Positions 29,325 through 38,527 of a DNA stretch of 43,427 nt are shown here, one piece after another. The stretch spans positions 1-43,427 of the forward strand of contig JAIYDD010000075.1 of the NCBI GenBank assembly GCA_027487675.1. Direction: 5' to 3'. Positions within the stretch are counted from its first letter, which is position 1; each line of letters starts with the position of its first letter. Both the position numbers and the translations under genes were made by a program. Source of the DNA: Acetobacteraceae bacterium (GTDB lineage: Bacteria > Pseudomonadota > Alphaproteobacteria > Acetobacterales > Acetobacteraceae). Under the pieces are notes generated by a model that was not told the DNA's origin, ran no database searches, and saw only the letters and a program-made list of their open reading frames with translations.

Positions 29325-31192
29325 CCCACCGGCGCGCGCTGGCGGGGCTCGATCTCGGCCTCTGGCTCGGCATCGGGGTGGCGGGGCTCGGGGTGCAGCT
29401 GTGGCTGCTCTACCTGAACCCGATCAGCCCGCTGCTGCATGCGATGGGCTTCCTGACCGTGGTGATGGTGCTGGCCTTCCTGCGCTTCGCGCCGCGGAAG
29501 CTGGCGCCGGGCGCGTCGCAGCGCGTGCCCTGGCATGACTGGCTGCTGGCGGCGGCGAGCGTCTCGCTGCTGGTCTACGCCAACCTCGACTACGCGCAGT
29601 ATGTCCGCCGCGCCGCCATCCCGCGCCCGCCCGATGTGTGGATGGGGCTGCTGTTCCTGGCGCTGCTGCTGGAAGCCGGGCGGCGCGCCATGGGCTGGAT
29701 CCTGCCGCTGATCGGCATTGCCGCCATGGCCTATGCGCTGGCCGGGCTGATACTGCCGGAGAGCTGGGATTTCGGCCCGACGCTGACGCTGCGCCGCGTG
29801 GTCGGCACGCTGACCATGACGGAGCTCGGCCTGTTCAGCGAACCGACGCAGGTGGCGCTGCGCTGGATCTTCCTGTTCGTCGCCTTCGGCCAGGCGCTGA
29901 TCCTGATCCGCGGCGACGTCTTCTTCGAACGCATCTCGATCCGCATGGCCGGCGGGCTGCGCGGCGGGCCCGCGTATATATCCGTGGTGTCGTCCGCGCT
30001 GGTCGGCACGGTGTCCGGCAGCAACGTCGCCAACGTCATGATGGGCGGGCAGGTGACGATCCCGCTGATGGAGAAGGTCGGCTACGGCAAGACCCGCGCC
30101 GCGGCGATCGAGGCGGTGGCCTCCACCGGCGGCGCGCTGACGCCGCCGGTGATGGGCGCGGGCGCGCTGATCATGGCCGAACTCGCCAACGTCCCCTACG
30201 CGGACATCGTCGCCTCCGCCGTGCTGCCGGCCATCCTGTTCTACATCGCGGTCACCGCCTATGTGTACGGCGCCACCATCCGCCTCGGCATCGGCGTGGG
30301 CGCGATGCGGGAGGAGACGCCGGCCTGGCGGCTGCTGCTGGCCTACTGGCCGGTGCTGGTCGGCGTCACCTGGCTGGTCTGGCGCATCGCGGATGCCTAT
30401 CCGCTGGAACACGCCGCCCTGCAGGCCACCGCGATCATCCTGGGCGGCGGCCTGGTCATGGCGCGGGACGCCTTCACCCTGCCGCGGCTGCGCGACGCCA
30501 TGGCGGGGCTGATCGACGGCACGCTGGAGATCGGGCTGGCCTGCGCCGTCTCCGGCATCCTGGTCGGCGTCATCCTGGTGACCGGGCTCGGGATCGAGCT
30601 GTCCAGCTTCGTCGTGGCGCTGGGGCGCGATTCGCTGCTGGCGGCGCTGGTGGCCACCATGCTGGTGGTGATGCTGCTCGGCATGGCGGTGCCGGGGATC
30701 GCGGCCTACATCATCGCGGCCGCCGTCTGCGCGGCGCCGCTCGCGGAACTCGGCGTGCCGCTGCTCGCGGCGCACATGTTCATCTTCTACTTCTCGCTCT
30801 TCGCGGGGCTGACGCCGCCGGTGGCGCTCACCGCCTTCGCCGCCGCCGGCATCGCGGGGTCTGACCCGTTCCGCACGGGCTTCCTGGCGATGGTGATCGC
30901 GGCACCCGCCTATCTGCTGGCCTATTTCATGGTGCTGCAGCCGCAATTGCTGCTGCTCGGCGGCGACGGGCTGTCCATCGCGCTGGCCTTCGCGAGCGCC
31001 GCGCTCGGCGTCGTCGCCTTCGGCCTCGGCTCGGCGGGGGCGATCTTCGCGCCGCTCGGCCGGGCGGAACGCGTGGCGCTGGCGCTGGCCGGCGTCGCGC
31101 TGGTGGATGCGGGGCTGCTGACGGACCTGCTCGGGCTCCTCATCGTCCTGGCCGTCGGCTGGCGCAACCGCCGCGCGGCGCGGTCCGGCTGA
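29321..31192 (+). CDS. TRAP transporter fused permease (DctQM type)
   Basis: The 623-residue inner-membrane protein has about 16-18 hydrophobic segments. The N-terminal part corresponds to the small DctQ subunit. The rest is DctM-like, with RMAGGLRGGPAYISVVSSAL, GTVSGSNVANVMMGGQVTIP, AASTGGALTPP-type segment VASTGGALTPPVMGAGALIM and FYFSLFAGLTPPVALTAFAA. These are characteristic of the TAXI-associated TRAP permeases. The start is GTG at 29321, overlapping the binding-protein stop; no ATG is near. Confidence 0.9.
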   Translation: MTHRRALAGLDLGLWLGIGVAGLGVQLWLLYLNPISPLLHAMGFLTVVMVLAFLRFAPRKLAPGASQRVPWHDWLLAAASVSLLVYANLDYAQYVRRAAIPRPPDVWMGLLFLALLLEAGRRAMGWILPLIGIAAMAYALAGLILPESWDFGPTLTLRRVVGTLTMTELGLFSEPTQVALRWIFLFVAFGQALILIRGDVFFERISIRMAGGLRGGPAYISVVSSALVGTVSGSNVANVMMGGQVTIPLMEKVGYGKTRAAAIEAVASTGGALTPPVMGAGALIMAELANVPYADIVASAVLPAILFYIAVTAYVYGATIRLGIGVGAMREETPAWRLLLAYWPVLVGVTWLVWRIADAYPLEHAALQATAIILGGGLVMARDAFTLPRLRDAMAGLIDGTLEIGLACAVSGILVGVILVTGLGIELSSFVVALGRDSLLAALVATMLVVMLLGMAVPGIAAYIIAAAVCAAPLAELGVPLLAAHMFIFYFSLFAGLTPPVALTAFAAAGIAGSDPFRTGFLAMVIAAPAYLLAYFMVLQPQLLLLGGDGLSIALAFASAALGVVAFGLGSAGAIFAPLGRAERVALALAGVALVDAGLLTDLLGLLIVLAVGWRNRRAARSG

Positions 31193-31196
31193 GGGC

Positions 31197-32990
31197 ATGG
31201 CGGCGCAGGCCGGGCCGCCCGGATGGCGCGGCGGCGCAGCCCGCGGCATATGCGCCCCCATGCCGCCCAGCCCTGGCCCGGACATCGCCCCGACCGCCCC
31301 GACGCCGGTGGCCGCGCTGCGCCAGCTGGCGTCGCGCGGCGCCGGCCCGCCGCTTCTCGTCACCTTCAGCGCCGCGCCGGCGGCCGAGCTGCGGCCCGAA
31401 GCCTTCGGCGCGGGCAGCGCCTTCAACCTGGTCATGCGCGGCGAGCCGCTGCGCGTCCTCCAGGCCTTCGGCGCCGCGCCCGGCGCCGCCCCCGCCCCGA
31501 TGTCCTTCGCCGCCCTGCAGGCCCGCATCTTCGGCACGGCGGCGAAGGAAAGGCTGCTGGCGCGCTTCGTCGATGCCGGCACGCCGGCCCGCTTCCTCGC
31601 CGCGCGCCGCGGCCTGCTGCGCCGCTGCGCCGGCCTGCTGCTGGAAGCCGAGGCGGTCGCGGCGGCCGACGCGCTCGCCGAACTCGGGTTCCAGCCGGTG
31701 GCCGAAGCCGGCCCGGGCTGGGTCCTGCTGGCGCCCGCCGGGGAGCCCTCGCAGCGCCCCGCCGCCATGGCCGAGCCGGCGGCGGTGCCCGCGCCCATCC
31801 CCGACCACCGCATCGACCGGCTGGTGATCCTCGACCCCTGCCTGGAGGGAGCCCGCGGCCACTACCTGCCGCTCGCCCTGGCCTATACGCGCGGCGCGCA
31901 GGCGCTGGGGGCGGAGGTCGCCTGGGCCTGCCATGCCCGCTTCGACGGAGAGGGCCTGCCGCCGGGCGTCGCGCTGCGCCGCTGCTTCGCCCGGTCCTTC
32001 TTCGATCTCGGCCCGCGCGATCCCCGTCCGCGCGACCTGGGCCCCGAACTGGCGCCGGCGCTGCGCGAGACGCTGGAAGCGCTCGGCGGCCCCGGCACCC
32101 ATGCGCTGGCCCACAGCGCCGATCCCGGCCTGCTGCGCGCGGCGCTGCTGGTGGCGCAGGCCATGCCGGCGCTGCCCGCCGCGCTGCATCTGTGCATCCC
32201 CAACCATCCCTGGCAGATGCCCTTCGCGGCCGAGGGGGCGGACCCGATGGAGGTGCTGGCCGCGCTGGCCCGCACGCCGCAGCACGGCCGATCGATCTTC
32301 CTGTGGGCGGAGACGCGGACGGTGGCGGGGGAGCTCGGCCGGCGGCTCGGCCTGCCGGTGCCGGTGCTGCGCCTGCCCGCGCCCGCCTGGGCCGATGGCC
32401 GCGCGGAGCCCCCGGCCGGCGAAAGGCTGGCGCTGGCCTTCCTCGGCGAGGCGCGGCTGGGCAAGGGCTTCCTCGACCTGCCGGAGCTGGCCGCGGCGCT
32501 GGAGGCGGCGCCGGGCCTGGCCGCGCGGGTGGAGCTGCGCGTGCATGCGCTGCCGCCGCATGACGGCTTCACGCGCCGCCACCGCGCCGCGCTCGACCGC
32601 CTGGCGGGGCTGGGCTGCGTGACGCTGCGCGAAGGGCGGCTGGACGATGCCGGATACCGCGCCTTCGTCGGCGCGGCGGACGCCGTGCTGCTGCCCTACG
32701 ACCCGCGCCACTACAATGGCCGCGGCACCGGCATCCTGTGCGACGCGCTGGCGGCGGGGCGGGCGGTGGTGGCGCGCGCCGGCGCCACCATGGCCGAGCA
32801 CGCCGAGGAAGGCGTGGTGCTGCTCTACCGCACGCCGGCCGAATTCGTCGCCCGCGTGGCGGAGCTGGCGGCGTCCCGGGCAGGCATCTCGGCGGCCGCC
32901 ATGCAGGCCGCGCCGCGCTTCATCGGCCGGCGCAACGCGGTGGCGGTGGTGGCTTCGCTGCGCGACCGGCTGGCCTTCGCCCCGGGCTGA
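31197..32990 (+). CDS. Glycosyltransferase-like protein (GT-B)
   Basis: The protein is 597 residues from the ATG at 31197, which lies just after GCTGAGGGC and the permease stop. An ATG at 31260 would remove a low-complexity N-terminus, and I cannot decide between them. The first ~190 residues show no recognised domain. From about residue 200, [20 protein letters not shown] starts a GT-B-like region. Near the C-terminus [20 protein letters not shown] and [19 protein letters not shown] look like the donor-binding site. Function is probably sugar transfer to a surface polymer; it is unrelated to the transporter upstream. Confidence 0.7.
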   Translation: MAAQAGPPGWRGGAARGICAPMPPSPGPDIAPTAPTPVAALRQLASRGAGPPLLVTFSAAPAAELRPEAFGAGSAFNLVMRGEPLRVLQAFGAAPGAAPAPMSFAALQARIFGTAAKERLLARFVDAGTPARFLAARRGLLRRCAGLLLEAEAVAAADALAELGFQPVAEAGPGWVLLAPAGEPSQRPAAMAEPAAVPAPIPDHRIDRLVILDPCLEGARGHYLPLALAYTRGAQALGAEVAWACHARFDGEGLPPGVALRRCFARSFFDLGPRDPRPRDLGPELAPALRETLEALGGPGTHALAHSADPGLLRAALLVAQAMPALPAALHLCIPNHPWQMPFAAEGADPMEVLAALARTPQHGRSIFLWAETRTVAGELGRRLGLPVPVLRLPAPAWADGRAEPPAGERLALAFLGEARLGKGFLDLPELAAALEAAPGLAARVELRVHALPPHDGFTRRHRAALDRLAGLGCVTLREGRLDDAGYRAFVGAADAVLLPYDPRHYNGRGTGILCDALAAGRAVVARAGATMAEHAEEGVVLLYRTPAEFVARVAELAASRAGISAAAMQAAPRFIGRRNAVAVVASLRDRLAFAPG

Positions 32991-33004
32991 GCGGTGCCGG
33001 CCGA

Positions 33005-33847
33005 TCAGTCGAAGACCGGCGCCGGCCCGAAGGCGCGGTCGAGCGCCACGTGCCCGGCCGGCGTCACCGCGACGGCCCGCGTTCCCTCGACGCGGCGGAT
33101 CCAGCCCTGCGCGAAGCAGGCCCGGCAGAGCGCCGCGCCGACCGCGCCCGCGATGTGCGGCCGCCGCTCGCTCCAATCCAGGCAGGGCCGGCAGAACACG
33201 CGGCCGCGGCCGGCCCGGCGCGACGCGCCGGCGTCCAGCTCCACCCCCAGCCCGTGCAGGAAGGCCATGCCGGCCTCGGTCACCGCCCCGCCATCGGCGG
33301 ACAGCTCGACCAGCCCGCGCTGCACCATGCGGTCGGCGATCGCGACCGCGACCTGCCCGGCCAGGTGGTCGTAGCAGGTGCGGGCGCGGCGCAGCGCCGC
33401 GTCGCGCGGCCCGACGCGCGGCGCCCCGGGCCGGGACAGGGCGAGATCGCCGCCGGCGATACCCATCCCCGCGCCGCCCGCGGCGCCCATCCCCGCGCCG
33501 CCGGCGGCGCCCACCCCAGCGCCGCCCGCGGCGCCCACCCGCGCGCCGGCAGCGGCGCCGATTCCCGCGCCGGCAGCGGCGACGGCCATGATGCTTTCCA
33601 GCATCTGCGCCACCGCCGCCGAGGCCAGCCGGTGGTAGCGGTGCCGCCCCTGGCGCTCCATCGCCAGCAGCCCCGCCGCGGTCAGCCGCGCCAGATGGGC
33701 GCTGGCGGTCGGCGGCGCCACTCCCGCGGCCTCCGCCAGTTCCCGCGCGGTCAGCGCCCGCCCGTCCATCAGCGCGGCGAGCATGTTCGCCCGCGCGGGG
33801 TCCCCGACCAGGGCGGCGGTCTCGGCGAAGGCGGTCACGGTCAGCAT
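33005..33847 (-). CDS. ArsR-family winged-helix regulator with Gly/Ala repeat insert
   Basis: The 280-residue protein starts [20 protein letters not shown] and continues with an Ars[24 protein letters not shown], then [32 protein letters not shown]. After the HTH comes an unusual Gly/Ala/Met repeat (~residues 89-130), then a C-terminal domain with [16 protein letters not shown] and [12 protein letters not shown]. Its four cysteines could bind metal or sense redox (inference). A frame extending upstream to 34282 is antisense to the neighbour genes and was rejected. It is divergent from the NIPSNAP gene, and a perfect palindrome between them is its likely operator. Confidence 0.85.
   Translation of the reverse strand: MLTVTAFAETAALVGDPARANMLAALMDGRALTARELAEAAGVAPPTASAHLARLTAAGLLAMERQGRHRYHRLASAAVAQMLESIMAVAAAGAGIGAAAGARVGAAGGAGVGAAGGAGMGAAGGAGMGIAGGDLALSRPGAPRVGPRDAALRRARTCYDHLAGQVAVAIADRMVQRGLVELSADGGAVTEAGMAFLHGLGVELDAGASRRAGRGRVFCRPCLDWSERRPHIAGAVGAALCRACFAQGWIRRVEGTRAVAVTPAGHVALDRAFGPAPVFD
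33462..33581. repeat. Five 24-bp tandem units inside the ArsR-type gene
   Basis: CCCATCCCCGCGCCGCCCGC starts a 24-bp unit found at 33462, 33486, 33510, 33534 and 33558 with few changes. On the coding strand each unit encodes eight residues such as GAAGGAGM, so copy-number change stays in frame. Confidence 0.85.
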
Positions 33848-33879
33848 GGCGGCCCCATCATGCGCCAGCGCGCGACGGA

Positions 33880-33903
33880 ATGCTTCGGCCGCCGCCGAAG
33901 CAT
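33880..33903. promoter_or_regulatory. Candidate operator of the ArsR-type regulator
   Basis: ATGCTTCGGC, spacer CGCC, GCCGAAGCAT is a perfect inverted repeat with 10-bp arms in the 108-bp divergent spacer. It is 33 bp from the regulator start and 53 bp from the NIPSNAP start, ideal for control of both directions. Confidence 0.6.
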
Positions 33904-33955
33904 CCGCCGCCCCCCGCCCGCTATCACACCCCCACCCGAACGGAGCCGCCCCGCC

Positions 33956-34297
33956 ATGATCACCTGCTTCATCCGCTACCGGATCGACCCCGGCCGGCCG
34001 GAGGCCTTCGCCGAATACGCCCGCAACTGGGGCCAGGCGATCCCGCGCTGCGGCGCCGGGCTGATCGGCTATTTCGGCCCCCATGAAGGCTCGGCGACCA
34101 CCGCCTACGGCGTCTACGGCATCGAGGACCTGGCCGCCTACGAAGCCTATCGCGCCCGGCTGCGCGAGGACCCGCTGGGGCGCGAGAACTTCGCCTTCGC
34201 CCGGCGCGAGCGCTTCATCCTGAAGGAGGACCGCATCTTCCTCCGCCTCGTCTCCGCCCCGCATGCCCCGCTGGTCCGGCACGGGACCGGCCGGTGA
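33956..34297 (+). CDS. NIPSNAP-family protein
   Basis: The 113-residue protein is a dimeric alpha/beta-barrel type: [20 protein letters not shown], then [20 protein letters not shown], as in bacterial NIPSNAP proteins. Its biochemical role is not established in bacteria. Its stop overlaps the GTG start of the next, also ferredoxin-fold, protein (GTGA), so the two may form a heteromeric unit. It is divergent from the ArsR-type regulator and probably repressed by it. Confidence 0.85.
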   Translation: MITCFIRYRIDPGRPEAFAEYARNWGQAIPRCGAGLIGYFGPHEGSATTAYGVYGIEDLAAYEAYRARLREDPLGRENFAFARRERFILKEDRIFLRLVSAPHAPLVRHGTGR

Positions 34298-34641
34298 TCG
34301 CCGTCATCTTCGAGGTCTGGCCCGCCGAGGGCCGCCGGCAGGAATACCTCGACCTCGCCGCCGCGCTGCGGGAGGAGCTGTCCGCCATGGACGGCTTCAT
34401 CTCCGTCGAGCGCTTCGAGAGCCTGGCCGAGCCCGGCAAGCTGCTGTCCCTGTCCTTCTGGCGGGACGAGGCGGCGGTGCGCGCCTGGCGCGAACGGCCC
34501 GGCCATCGCACGACCCAGGCGCGCGGGCGCGCGGGGACCTTCCGCGACTACCGCCTGCGCATCGGCGCCGTCCTCCGCGACTACGGCATGCGGGACCGGG
34601 ACCAGGCGCCGGCCGACAGCCGGGCGGCGCACCGCGCCTGA
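34294..34641 (+). CDS. Antibiotic biosynthesis monooxygenase (ABM) domain protein
   Basis: The 115-residue protein has the ABM ferredoxin-like fold: [60 protein letters not shown]. Members include cofactor-free oxygenases and haem-degrading enzymes, so the reaction is open. It starts with GTG at 34294, overlapping the upstream stop. The C-terminal ~20 residues are charged and look unstructured. Confidence 0.87.
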   Translation: MIAVIFEVWPAEGRRQEYLDLAAALREELSAMDGFISVERFESLAEPGKLLSLSFWRDEAAVRAWRERPGHRTTQARGRAGTFRDYRLRIGAVLRDYGMRDRDQAPADSRAAHRA

Positions 34642-34869
34642 CCGGCCGCGCGGCCGCGGCGCGGCGCCGCCATCCGGTGCGGCGATGCGCGGGCCGGCCG
34701 CGCCTTGCCGCCGCGCGGCGCGATTCGATGCGGACCGCGCATCGCCGCGCCTCGTAACGCGGCCCGGCGCGCGGGCGAAGCAGGTTCAGGCGCCGTCGCG
34801 GCCGCGCCGCGCCAGGTGGCGCTGCGCCGCAGGGCGCGCCGCGCCGTCGCGCCGGAAGGAGAGCACGCC

Positions 34870-36108
34870 ATGCCCATCGCCCCCCCACGACCCGCCAGCT
34901 ACGACAAGGCGGTCGCCCTGGTGCTGCAAGGGGGCGGCGCGCTCGGCAGCTACCAGGCCGGCGTCTACGAAGGGCTTGCCGAATCGCCCTACCTGCCGGA
35001 CTGGGTGGCCGGCATCTCGATCGGCGCGATCAACGCCGCGATCATCGCCGGCAACCCGCCCGCCCGCCGCGTCGCGCAGCTGCGCAGCTTCTGGGAGAAG
35101 GTGACCTCCCCGCCCTCGCCCTGGGGCAACTGGCTCGAGATGACGCTGCCGCTGTTCCCCGCGCAGCGCCGGCGCCTCGGCGCGGCCAGCGCGCTGGTCT
35201 TCGGCCAGGACGGCTTCTTCGGCCCGCGCAACGCGCTCGCCTGGATGGCGATGGAAGGGCCGACCAGCGTCTACGACACCGACGCGCTGCGCTCGACGCT
35301 GGAATCCCTCGTCGACTTCGACCGCATCGCCGCCGGCGAGACGCGGCTCAGCATCGGCGCGGTCAATGTCCGCACCGGCAACTTCGCCTATTTCGACAGC
35401 GCCGAGACCCGCATCCGGCCGGAGCACATCATGGCCTCCGGCGCGCTGCCGCCGGGCTTCCCGGCGGTGGAGATCGACGGCGAGCACTACTGGGATGGCG
35501 GCCTCGTCTCCAACACCCCGCTGCAATACGTGCTGGAGAAGATCCCCCGCCGCAGCCGCCTGACCTTCCAGGTCGACGTCTTCCACGCCCGCGGTCCCGC
35601 GCCCGCCAACCTGTCGGACGTGGCGGAGCGCGAGAAGGACATCCGCTACAGCAGCCGCACCCGCGCCGCCACCGACACCGTCCGCCTGCAGCACGACGTG
35701 CGCCACAACATCAACACGCTGTGGGAGAAGCTGCCGGCCGAGCTGCGCGACACGCCGGAAGGCCGCTTCCTCTACCATTTCGGCTGCGTGACGACCATGG
35801 ACATCGCCCAGCTGATCTACCGCCCCGACGAATGCCAGGGCCATTCCAAGGACTACGATTTCAGCCGCGGCACGATGGAGGAGCGCTGGGCGCAGGGCAG
35901 GCGCGACGCGGAGGCGACGCTGCTCGCCGCGCCCTGGCTGGCGCCCATGCCGCCCGAGCTCGGCGCGCGCACCTTCGACGTGCCCGGCGAGGCGCGCCGC
36001 CGCGCCGCCCTGCCCGCGCCCGTCGCCGCGCCGGCGCCGCAGGCCGCGCCGGCCATATCGGATGCGGCGGCGCTGGCCGCGCGCGCCGCGCGCCGGGCCC
36101 GCGCCTGA
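34870..36108 (+). CDS. Patatin-like phospholipase with DUF3734-type C-terminus
   Basis: The 412-residue hydrolase has the oxyanion-hole motif [13 protein letters not shown], the nucleophile Ser50 in GISIG and the dyad Asp209 in [10 protein letters not shown]. The C-terminal part ([39 protein letters not shown]) matches the DUF3734 extension seen in alphaproteobacterial patatins. It ends in an Ala/Pro-rich tail. GGAAGGAG precedes the ATG. It heads an operon with ketone-body genes (TGATG overlap with the next), so its substrate could be stored polyhydroxybutyrate or lipid (inference). Confidence 0.9.
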   Translation: MPIAPPRPASYDKAVALVLQGGGALGSYQAGVYEGLAESPYLPDWVAGISIGAINAAIIAGNPPARRVAQLRSFWEKVTSPPSPWGNWLEMTLPLFPAQRRRLGAASALVFGQDGFFGPRNALAWMAMEGPTSVYDTDALRSTLESLVDFDRIAAGETRLSIGAVNVRTGNFAYFDSAETRIRPEHIMASGALPPGFPAVEIDGEHYWDGGLVSNTPLQYVLEKIPRRSRLTFQVDVFHARGPAPANLSDVAEREKDIRYSSRTRAATDTVRLQHDVRHNINTLWEKLPAELRDTPEGRFLYHFGCVTTMDIAQLIYRPDECQGHSKDYDFSRGTMEERWAQGRRDAEATLLAAPWLAPMPPELGARTFDVPGEARRRAALPAPVAAPAPQAAPAISDAAALAARAARRARA

Positions 36109-36863
36109 TGCGCGCCGCCGATGTGCGCGCCGGCGCCTTCGCCATGCCGCGCACCAGCCCGTCCTATCCCGCCGGTCCCTATCGCTACGTGGACCGCGAG
36201 GTGCTGGCCATTACCTACCGCACCGATGCCGCGCGGCTGCGCCGCCTGCTGCCCGAACCGCTGGCGCCGCGCGGGGCCGAGGCGCGGCTGCTGTTCACGC
36301 GGATGCCGGACAGCACGGGCTTCGGCGACTATGCGCTGGTGGCGCAGGTGATCCCGGCCTGGCTGCCGGATGGCGACGCCGCGGGCTACGTGCACGCCAT
36401 GCACGTCAACGCCCATGCCGCCAATTCCGGCGGGCGCGAGCTGTGGGGCTTCCCGCAGAAGCTGGCGCGCCCGGCGCTGCGGGTGGAGCGCGACACGCTG
36501 CTCGGCACGCTCGATGTGGGACCGGTGCGCGTCGCCACCGGCAGCATCGGCTTCAAGCACCGCGCGGCGGACCCCGAAGCCGCGCTGGACGCGGTGGCCG
36601 GCGTGGGCGTGACGCTGAAGATCATCCCGCATGTCGATGGCCGCCCGCGCATCTGCGAGCTGGTGCGCTTCCGCTTCGGCGAGCTGCGCTGCAAGGGCGC
36701 CTGGCGCGGCCCCGCCGCGCTCAGCCTCTCGCCGCACGCACTCGCCCCGCTGGCGGAACTGCCGGTGGAGCAGGTGCTGGACGCGGTGCATGTCGTCTTC
36801 GACGGCACGCTCGAACCGGGCGAGGTGATCCACGACTACCTGGCGGAGGCGCCCGCCCGATGA
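36108..36863 (+). CDS. Acetoacetate decarboxylase-family protein lacking catalytic residues
   Basis: The 251-residue protein clearly belongs to the family ([67 protein letters not shown]). Compared with Clostridium acetobutylicum Adc as I recall it, Lys115 (Schiff base) is Gln117 here, Glu76 is Leu77 and Glu61 is Leu62. Arg29 is kept (Arg30). It therefore cannot decarboxylate by the known mechanism. It may bind acetoacetate, catalyse something else, or partner the intact paralogue encoded next. Coupled by TGATG upstream and ATGA downstream. Confidence 0.87.
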   Translation: MRAADVRAGAFAMPRTSPSYPAGPYRYVDREVLAITYRTDAARLRRLLPEPLAPRGAEARLLFTRMPDSTGFGDYALVAQVIPAWLPDGDAAGYVHAMHVNAHAANSGGRELWGFPQKLARPALRVERDTLLGTLDVGPVRVATGSIGFKHRAADPEAALDAVAGVGVTLKIIPHVDGRPRICELVRFRFGELRCKGAWRGPAALSLSPHALAPLAELPVEQVLDAVHVVFDGTLEPGEVIHDYLAEAPAR

Positions 36864-37597
36864 CCCGAGACGAGATCCGCGCGCAGGCCTTCGCCATGCC
36901 GCTGACCAACCCGTCCTATCCGATGGGCCCCTATCGCTTCGTCGACCGCGAATACCTGATCATCACCTACCGCACCGACCCCGAGGCGCTGCGCCGCGTG
37001 GTGCCGGAACCGCTGGAATTCGACGCGCCGCTGGTGAAGTACGAATTCATCCGCATGCCCGATTCCACGGGCTTCGGCGACTACACCGAAAGCGGCCAGG
37101 TCATCCCGGTGCGGCTCGGCCAGGAGCATGGCGGCTACGTGCACGCGATGTTCCTGGACGACGACCCGCCGATCGCGGGCGGGCGCGAATTGTGGGGCTT
37201 CCCGAAGAAGCTCGCCGCGCCGACGCTGCGGGTGGAACGCGACACGCTGCTCGGCACGCTCGATGTGGGCCCCGTCCGGGTGGCCACCGGCTCGATGGGC
37301 TACAAGCACCGCGCCGTGCCCGATGCCGCGCTGCGCGCCGCTCTCGCCGAGCCCGGCTTCCTGCTCAAGGTCATCCCGCATGTCGACGGCACGCCGCGCA
37401 TCTGCGAGCTGGTGCGCTACCGCCTCTCGGACGTCGTGCCGCGCGGCGGCTGGACGGGGCCCGCGGCGCTCGAACTCGCCCCCCATGCGCTGGCGCCGGT
37501 GGCCGACCTGCCGGTGCGCGAGGTGGTCTCGGCCGTGCATCTCGTCGCCGACCTGACGCTCGACCTCGGCGAGGTCGTGCACGACTACCTGCGATGA
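36860..37597 (+). CDS. adc: Acetoacetate decarboxylase
   Basis: The 245-residue enzyme converts acetoacetate to acetone and CO2. All catalytic residues are present: Arg30, Glu62 in LVKYEFIRM, Glu77 in DYTESGQ and the Schiff-base Lys116 next to Lys117 in GFPKKLA. Length and the ending EVVHDYLR match classical Adc. It is about half identical by eye to the degenerate paralogue just upstream, indicating tandem duplication. It starts at an ATGA overlap, and the dehydrogenase follows after 35 bp. Confidence 0.92.
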   Translation: MTRDEIRAQAFAMPLTNPSYPMGPYRFVDREYLIITYRTDPEALRRVVPEPLEFDAPLVKYEFIRMPDSTGFGDYTESGQVIPVRLGQEHGGYVHAMFLDDDPPIAGGRELWGFPKKLAAPTLRVERDTLLGTLDVGPVRVATGSMGYKHRAVPDAALRAALAEPGFLLKVIPHVDGTPRICELVRYRLSDVVPRGGWTGPAALELAPHALAPVADLPVREVVSAVHLVADLTLDLGEVVHDYLR

Positions 37598-37632
37598 CCC
37601 TTCCCCCACCGACGCCGCGAGGATTGCGCCGC

Positions 37633-38415
37633 ATGCCGAAGCTCCAGGACCAGGTCGCGATCGTCACGGGTGCGGCCAGCGGCATCGGCCGCGGCATCGC
37701 GCTGCGGCTGGCGATGGAAGGGGCGACGGTCGCGATCGCCGACCTGGCGCTGCCGGCGGCCGAGGCGACGGCGGCGGAGTTCGTGGCGAACGGCCTGAAG
37801 GCCACAGCGGTCGCGATGGATGTCAGCGACGAGGCGGCGGTGGAGGCCGGCGTCGCCCGGGTGCTGGAGGCGACGGGGCGCATCGACATCCTGGTCAGCA
37901 ATGCCGGCATCCAGATCGTGCATCCGGTGCATGAATTTCCGCTGGCCGAGTGGCGGAAGATGCTGGCGATCCACCTGGACGGCGCCTTCCTGACCACGCG
38001 CGCCTGCCTGCGCCCGATGTATGCGGCCGGGCGCGGCAGCATCGTCTACATCGGCTCGGTGCATTCGAAGGAAGCGTCGCTGCTGAAGGCGCCCTATGTC
38101 ACCGCCAAGCACGGGCTGATCGGGCTGGCCAAGGTGGTGGCCAAGGAAGGTGCGGCGCATGGCGTGCGCGCCAACACCGTCTGCCCGGGCTTCGTGCGCA
38201 CCCCGCTGGTCGAGAAGCAGATCCCCGAACAGGCTGCCGCGCTCGGCATCACCGAGGAGGAGGTGATCCGCAAGGTGATGCTGAAGGACACGGTGGACGG
38301 CGAATTCACCACGGTGGATGACGTGGCCGAGGCGGTGCTGTTCTTCGCCGCCGCCGGGTCCAATGCCATGACCGGCCAGTCGCTGATCGTCAGCCATGGC
38401 TGGAGCATGGAATAG
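37633..38415 (+). CDS. bdhA: 3-hydroxybutyrate dehydrogenase (SDR)
   Basis: The 260-residue short-chain dehydrogenase has the NAD-binding [28 protein letters not shown], the catalytic Ser in IGSVHSK and Tyr-x3-Lys in [26 protein letters not shown] is characteristic of BdhA. It would interconvert 3-hydroxybutyrate and acetoacetate, the substrate of the decarboxylase upstream. ATG 37633 was chosen with GAGGA upstream; an ATGA-coupled ATG at 37594 would add 13 residues. Confidence 0.88.
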   Translation: MPKLQDQVAIVTGAASGIGRGIALRLAMEGATVAIADLALPAAEATAAEFVANGLKATAVAMDVSDEAAVEAGVARVLEATGRIDILVSNAGIQIVHPVHEFPLAEWRKMLAIHLDGAFLTTRACLRPMYAAGRGSIVYIGSVHSKEASLLKAPYVTAKHGLIGLAKVVAKEGAAHGVRANTVCPGFVRTPLVEKQIPEQAAALGITEEEVIRKVMLKDTVDGEFTTVDDVAEAVLFFAAAGSNAMTGQSLIVSHGWSME

Positions 38416-38424
38416 CCCCGCGCG

Positions 38425-38475
38425 CCAGACTACGATCGGCGATGAGTGAATCGCCAATCCTGGTCTGGCCATTTG
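38425..38475. terminator. Likely bidirectional terminator between bdhA and the AraC-type gene
   Basis: A long imperfect hairpin has outer arms CCAGAC / GTCTGG (38425-38430, 38463-38468) and inner arms GGCGAT / ATCGCC (38438-38443, 38450-38455). A T-rich run, TTTGTTTTC, follows. It lies between two convergent genes. Confidence 0.5.
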
Positions 38476-38527
38476 TTTTCTCGCGTGATTCACGCCTTCG
38501 AGCGTTCCGCCCTCCGGCGATCACGCT

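Noticed and set aside
33848-34282. N-terminal extension of the ArsR-type regulator up to 34282
   Set aside because: It would be antisense to the NIPSNAP gene and cover the operator palindrome; the extra sequence resembles no domain.
34642-34869. GC-rich inverted words (such as GGCCGCGCGGCC) before the patatin gene as a terminator or RNA
   Set aside because: Self-complementary GC words are expected by chance at this composition and no T-run follows.
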